From the NCBI GenBank assembly GCA_016649475.1, contig JAENXP010000053.1, positions 1-9,151 of the forward strand: a DNA stretch of 9,151 nt, read 5' to 3'. Made by a program: the position numbers and the translations under genes. Shown here in pieces: positions 6,682 to 9,151 of the stretch. Numbering within the stretch: the stretch's first letter is position 1; the number at the start of each line of letters is the position of its first letter. The DNA is from Burkholderiales bacterium (lineage in GTDB: Bacteria > Pseudomonadota > Gammaproteobacteria > Burkholderiales > SG8-39). The notes beneath the pieces are model-generated. The model worked only from the letters and a program-made list of their open reading frames with translations. It made no database searches and had not been told where the DNA came from.

Positions 6682-6945
6682 TCAACGCGGCCTGGATTTG
6701 CGCAGTGCCGGGTTCAGTTTGTCGATATCCGCCGAAACCTGATCGCGGCTGCGCTCATAGATGATTTCCCGCCCCATTATGCTGCCGGCGTAGGCCAGAC
6801 CGTTGCGCGTCGGTGTCAACTCGCACTTGACGCTGTGGATTCCTTCGCCCAGCACGACCTGAATGCCGTTGGCGTGCTTGCTGAAGACCACGACCTCCAT
6901 GGTCTGTCCTTTTTCAGTGCGCACCTTGATTTTTTCCGTGCTCAT
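6682..6945 (-). CDS. Conserved-looking hypothetical protein, 87 residues
   Basis: The product begins MSTEKIKVRTEKGQTMEVVV and has a compact alternating beta-type pattern (VVVFSKHANGIQVVLGEG, then VKCELTP and GLAYAGSIMGREIIYERS). It ends in a charged tail (DIDKLNPALRKSRPR). It has no signal peptide, membrane helix or cysteine pair; the single Cys is in VKCEL. I do not recognise a named domain. The frame is open further upstream to 7149, but that part is the antisense of the isomerase gene, with Arg/Ser-rich low-complexity sequence. The ATG at 6945 is therefore the sensible start, with a GGA-rich stretch just before it. The isomerase gene ends 19 bases upstream, so the two are almost certainly co-transcribed. 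Function unknown; a small cytoplasmic protein is all that can be said. Confidence 0.75.
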   Translation of the reverse strand: MSTEKIKVRTEKGQTMEVVVFSKHANGIQVVLGEGIHSVKCELTPTRNGLAYAGSIMGREIIYERSRDQVSADIDKLNPALRKSRPR

Positions 6946-6964
6946 GGTTCCGTCCGCGAGTGGC

Positions 6965-7573
6965 CTAGTATTTCCAACCGCCGCTGGCGAGCCATTTCTC
7001 GATCTGCTCCAGCCGGTCGACACCCCAGAAGGCCTCGCCCTCGACGACGATATACGGCGAGCCGAAGGCGCCGCGGGCGATCGCCTGGTCCACCTCGGAC
7101 TTGACCCGTTCCTTGATCGCCGCATCGTTGATCGCGGCGCGTACCTCATCCGCGGCCAGGCCGAACTTGGCGCACACGGCGATGGTGTCCTCCGGGTTCG
7201 AGATGTTGATGTCGTCGACGAAATAGGCGCGATACAAGGCCGTGACCAGCGCCTTTGCCCGCTTCGGGTCCTTCTGGTTGAGCCAGTAGAAGGCGCGCGC
7301 CGGGGCTTGCGAGGATATCGGAAAGGTGGAAGGCAGCTTGTATTCCACGCCGTAGAACTTCGCGCTGCGGGCGAAGTCGCGCTTGGCGTAATCGCCTTTC
7401 AGCGGCACGTTGGGCAGCGGCACGCCGCCGGTGATTTTCATCGCCGCGCCCAGGAGAAAGGGGTGCCAAACGACCTCGCGCCCGTATTTTGCGCCAAGCG
7501 CATCGATCCTGGTGCTGGCGAAATAGCCGTAGGGCGAGGAAAAATCGAAATAGAAATCTATCGGTGCAGCCAT
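6965..7573 (-). CDS. 2-hydroxychromene-2-carboxylate isomerase-like protein (DsbA family, GST-kappa fold)
   Basis: The 202-residue protein has the thioredoxin-fold start IDFYFDFSSPYGY (5-17). The active-site Ser13 replaces the cysteine of DsbA, as in HCCA isomerase and kappa-class glutathione transferase. The long helical insert includes LKGDYAKRDFARSAKFYGV (about 58-76). The conserved cis-Pro region GAFGSPYIVVEGEAFWGVDRL (from about 169) is typical of the family. Members use glutathione to isomerise 2-hydroxychromene-2-carboxylate in naphthalene degradation, but most chromosomal copies have unknown substrates. No naphthalene genes are nearby, so a specific catabolic role is not claimed. AGGAG 5 bases before the ATG at 7573 chooses this start over a GTG two codons earlier, which would overlap the ribosome site. 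It heads a unit with the 87-residue gene 19 bases downstream. A promoter-like motif lies about 80 bases upstream. Confidence 0.9.
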   Translation of the reverse strand: MAAPIDFYFDFSSPYGYFASTRIDALGAKYGREVVWHPFLLGAAMKITGGVPLPNVPLKGDYAKRDFARSAKFYGVEYKLPSTFPISSQAPARAFYWLNQKDPKRAKALVTALYRAYFVDDINISNPEDTIAVCAKFGLAADEVRAAINDAAIKERVKSEVDQAIARGAFGSPYIVVEGEAFWGVDRLEQIEKWLASGGWKY

Positions 7574-7647
7574 GCTCACTCCTGGTTTTCGGTCCGCTTG
7601 CTCCCGCCGCGCGGGATTGGCGAAGTTCGGGCGCGCCCACCCCGCCA

Positions 7648-7664
7648 GCGTAGTGTAGCGCCTC
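7648..7664 (-). promoter_or_regulatory. Repeated TACACT-containing motif upstream of the isomerase gene (copy 1)
   Basis: On the plus strand the block reads GCGTAGTGTAGCGCCTC. On the coding (minus) strand it contains TACACT at 7652-7657, a plausible -10 box, about 79 bases before the isomerase ATG. A second copy with one difference lies at 8945-8961 in front of the osmC-like gene. The best -35 match, CGAACA at 18 bases, is poor (3 of 6). It may be a promoter element or a shared regulator site. Confidence 0.35.
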
Positions 7665-7763
7665 TAGCTTGTGCGTGTTCGGCCGCGGCGGGTTGTCACG
7701 CCTACGCTGCGCCACTCGCCGCGGGGACGGCGGGAACCCAGGTCTGCGCCGGTTTTTGGTAGC

Positions 7764-7794
7764 CCGCAGCGCAACTGATTCCGTTGCGCTGCGG
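7764..7794 (-). terminator. Perfect 12-bp stem-loop downstream of the FKBP gene
   Basis: CCGCAGCGCAAC (7764-7775) and GTTGCGCTGCGG (7783-7794) are exact complements around a 7-base loop. It lies about 25 bases after the FKBP stop codon in the direction of transcription. No T run follows on the minus strand (GCTACCAAAAACC), so it is not a textbook intrinsic terminator. It may end transcription weakly, mark a Rho-dependent end, or protect the 3' end of the FKBP mRNA. Confidence 0.45.
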
Positions 7795-7801
7795 ACCAGG
7801 G

Positions 7802-7817
7802 CGCCAGGTTCCTGGCG
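7802..7817 (-). other. Short tight hairpin directly after the FKBP stop codon
   Basis: CGCCAGG (7802-7808) and CCTGGCG (7811-7817) are exact complements with two bases between them, so the RNA would form a 6-bp stem with a 4-base loop. It begins two bases past the FKBP stop and sits in tandem with the 12-bp stem-loop at 7764-7794. Both together suggest a structured 3' end of the FKBP transcript. Confidence 0.35.
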
Positions 7818-7819
7818 TG

Positions 7820-8242
7820 CTATTTGACGTCCAGCAGTTCCACTTCGAATACCAGCGTCGCGTTGGGCGGGATCACGCCGCCTGCGCCGCGTTGCCCGTA
7901 GGCCAACCCGCTCGGAATGATCAGCACGCGCTTGCCGCCGACCTTCATCCCGGCCACGCCCTGGTCCCAGCCCTTGATCACCCGGCCGGCGCCGAGCGGA
8001 AAGCTGAAAGGACCACGGCCGACCGAGCTGTCGAACTTCGCGCCGCGCTGGTCTGCGGCCTTCGGGTCGTACAGCCAGCCGGTGTAGTTGACCTGCACCA
8101 CCGCGCCGCTTATCGCCTCTTTCCCATCGCCGAGCACGGTATCGGTTTTGATCAGGGCATCGGCAGCAAGCGCTGCGCCGGCCTGAAGGACGACAGCCAG
8201 CAGCAAAGCGATGGGGAACAGTCCGATTTTCATGGTTCTCAT
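7820..8242 (-). CDS. Exported FKBP-type peptidyl-prolyl cis-trans isomerase
   Basis: The 140-residue protein has a Sec signal peptide (1-26, core [19 protein letters not shown], cleavage after ALA) followed by one complete FKBP domain. It should catalyse proline isomerisation during folding in the periplasm. The FKBP active-site residues are all visible: Tyr53 (VNYTG), Phe70-Asp71 (KFDSS), Phe81 (FSFPLG), Val88-Ile89 (RVIKGWDQG), Trp92, Tyr115 (LAYGQRG) and Phe132 (VFEVELL). There is no dimerisation domain as in FkpA or Mip, so it is the short single-domain class. GAGGAAAG about 8 bases upstream selects the ATG at 8242; a TTG at 8260 and a second ATG at 8233 are also in frame. It follows the osmC-like gene by 80 bases on the same strand and could be co-transcribed with it. 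Two stem-loops after the stop mark the probable end of the unit. Confidence 0.93.
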   Translation of the reverse strand: MRTMKIGLFPIALLLAVVLQAGAALAADALIKTDTVLGDGKEAISGAVVQVNYTGWLYDPKAADQRGAKFDSSVGRGPFSFPLGAGRVIKGWDQGVAGMKVGGKRVLIIPSGLAYGQRGAGGVIPPNATLVFEVELLDVK

Positions 8243-8322
8243 GGGTCGTTCTTTCCTCAATGTCGAAGGCTAGGCCGGAATCGCCAGGCCGTCGGGTCCT
8301 GGGACACGCAGCTTCGGCAAGG

Positions 8323-8841
8323 TCACGCGGTCGCCTTGGACTTGACCGCCATTTCGAGCGAGACCGGCACCTTGTTGGCGAGCATGTCCAGCACCGGGCA
8401 ATGCGCGTCCACCACCGCGCGCAATTTCTGCAGCTCCGCGGGACTTGCGCTCGATTCGATATTCACCGTGCCGCGTATGTTCTGGAAGCCGGAGCGCACA
8501 GAATCGTCGACGGCGAAAAAGCCGCGCAGATCGATGTCGCCGGACAGTTCGACCGCCACCGAATCCAGCGGGATTCCCAGGGCGGTCGCATAGGCGCGAT
8601 AGGTGATTTCCTGGCAGGAGCCCAGCGCGGCAAGAATCAGCTCGACCGGGTTGGGCGCCGAATCGGCACCGCCGAGCGCGGGCGGTTCGTCCGCCGCCAG
8701 CCTGTGTTGCCGAACCGAGATTTCCGAACGGAATCCCTCGCCCAGTCGCGAGGATGACTTGAAAGTCACCTTGGCCGCATTGGGTTCGCTGCGGAAAGCC
8801 GACTGGGTATCGGATATCAGTTGTTTCAATTTTACGCTCAT
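8323..8841 (-). CDS. OsmC-family protein (probable thiol peroxidase)
   Basis: The 172-residue protein has the OsmC/Ohr fold pattern. An N-terminal beta region with FRSEISVRQHRLAADEPPALGG (about 37-58) is followed by the central helix NPVELILAALGSCQEITYRA (64-83) carrying Cys76. The C-terminal helix VVDAHCPVLDMLANKVPV (143-160) carries Cys148. These two cysteines correspond to the peroxidatic and resolving pair of OsmC and Ohr, which reduce organic hydroperoxides. Length and cysteine spacing look closer to the general OsmC/YhfA-like branch than to Ohr, so the natural substrate is uncertain. GGGAGG about 9 bases before the ATG at 8841 fixes the start. A promoter-like repeat lies about 110 bases upstream, and the FKBP gene follows 80 bases downstream. 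The acyl-CoA dehydrogenase gene upstream ends 135 bases away. Confidence 0.9.
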   Translation of the reverse strand: MSVKLKQLISDTQSAFRSEPNAAKVTFKSSSRLGEGFRSEISVRQHRLAADEPPALGGADSAPNPVELILAALGSCQEITYRAYATALGIPLDSVAVELSGDIDLRGFFAVDDSVRSGFQNIRGTVNIESSASPAELQKLRAVVDAHCPVLDMLANKVPVSLEMAVKSKATA

Positions 8842-8944
8842 TGCCTGTTCCTCCCGTGATCCTTCAGATTTATTGGTCTGTATGCGAGGTCTCACGCCGC
8901 CAGTCGCTGCCATTCACGTCGCGGCGGCGCGGATTGCGCGCAGG

Positions 8945-8961
8945 GCGTAGTGTAGCGTCTC
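8945..8961 (-). promoter_or_regulatory. Repeated TACACT-containing motif upstream of the osmC-like gene (copy 2)
   Basis: The block GCGTAGTGTAGCGTCTC differs by one base from the copy at 7648-7664. Read on the minus strand, it places TACACT (8949-8954) about 108 bases before the osmC-like ATG. No good -35 box lies at 16-18 bases. It sits in the only gap (8842-8976) where a promoter for the osmC-FKBP pair would be expected. Confidence 0.35.
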
Positions 8962-8976
8962 GCGGCCGGTTGCGGT

Positions 8977-9151
8977 TCAGTCGCCGGCGAGCGCTCGCCC
9001 GATCACCATGCGCTGGATGTCGCTCGCGCCCTCGTAGATTTGCGCCACGCGAACATCGCGATAGATACGCTCCACCGGAAAGTCGCTGACGTAGCCGTAG
9101 CCGCCGTGGATCTGGATCGCATCCGAACACAATTTCTCCGCCATTTCGGAA
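8977..9151 (-). CDS. Acyl-CoA dehydrogenase, C-terminal 57 residues (5' end beyond the window)
   Basis: The minus-strand frame from the right edge to the TGA at 8977-8979 reads the hallmark end of an acyl-CoA dehydrogenase: [20 protein letters not shown] followed by [20 protein letters not shown]. The Glu in IYEG matches the catalytic base of short- and medium-chain acyl-CoA dehydrogenases (Glu376 in mammalian MCAD). Isovaleryl-CoA dehydrogenase carries its base elsewhere, so that enzyme is less likely. These FAD enzymes introduce the alpha-beta double bond in fatty-acid or branched-acid CoA esters and pass electrons to ETF. The substrate range cannot be told from this fragment. The normal position of the stop codon shows the gene is complete at its 3' end. 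Confidence 0.92.
   Translation of the reverse strand, partial: SEMAEKLCSDAIQIHGGYGYVSDFPVERIYRDVRVAQIYEGASDIQRMVIGRALAGD

Noticed and set aside
6946..7149. N-terminal extension of the 87-residue hypothetical gene
   Set aside because: The extension is Arg/Ser/Pro-rich and lies within the isomerase coding region in another frame. The ATG at 6945 gives a sensible start.
6863..7762. A 299-codon plus-strand frame across the isomerase gene
   Set aside because: It is antisense to the isomerase and the 87-residue gene, both of which have clear start signals or family motifs. Its translation shows no domain and no ribosome site.

Overview
The window is a GC-rich bacterial chromosomal segment. Gene density, strong AGGAG-type ribosome sites and the protein types (HemG-type flavodoxin, OsmC, periplasmic FKBP, SYLF protein, kappa-class DsbA-like isomerase) fit a proteobacterium, most likely beta or gamma. 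This is inferred from family distribution, not from a marker gene. No rRNA, tRNA, CRISPR array, intact insertion sequence or prophage gene was seen.

Left part (1-2035, minus strand): the N-terminal end of an unidentified exported protein runs off the left edge. Upstream of it is a complete ThDP-dependent decarboxylase of the benzoylformate decarboxylase type. A 438-bp divergent spacer follows, then a plus-strand VKOR-thioredoxin fusion (2474-3424) for disulfide bond formation. It is preceded by a compact hairpin close to its translation start. Convergent to it is a minus-strand exported SYLF-domain protein (3656-4243) with a good sigma70-like promoter.

Middle (4244-4868): a 625-bp stretch without an intact gene. 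It holds a degenerate minus-strand fragment that looks like the C-terminal tail of an ORF6N/KilA-N-type phage-related protein. This is the only trace of mobile DNA in the window. Next comes plus-strand hemG (4869-5414), the flavodoxin-like protoporphyrinogen IX dehydrogenase of haem synthesis.

Right part (5435-9151): everything is on the minus strand. In transcription order these are the C-terminus of an acyl-CoA dehydrogenase (runs off the right edge), an OsmC-family protein, a secreted FKBP-type prolyl isomerase, a 2-hydroxychromene-2-carboxylate isomerase-like DsbA-family protein, an 87-residue conserved-looking hypothetical, a 60-residue two-helix membrane protein of DUF5668 type, and a zinc-independent MDR quinone oxidoreductase/alcohol dehydrogenase. 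Spacings suggest several short transcription units. A shared motif containing TACACT lies upstream of both the osmC-like gene and the isomerase gene, and two stem-loops follow the FKBP gene.

Recurring themes are redox and stress housekeeping (VKOR-Trx, OsmC, MDR reductase, DsbA-like isomerase, FKBP) and CoA or aromatic-acid metabolism (acyl-CoA dehydrogenase, ThDP decarboxylase, isomerase). I see no convincing new multi-gene system. The most unusual items are the ORF6N remnant, the hairpin in front of the VKOR fusion and the stem-loop pair after the FKBP gene.
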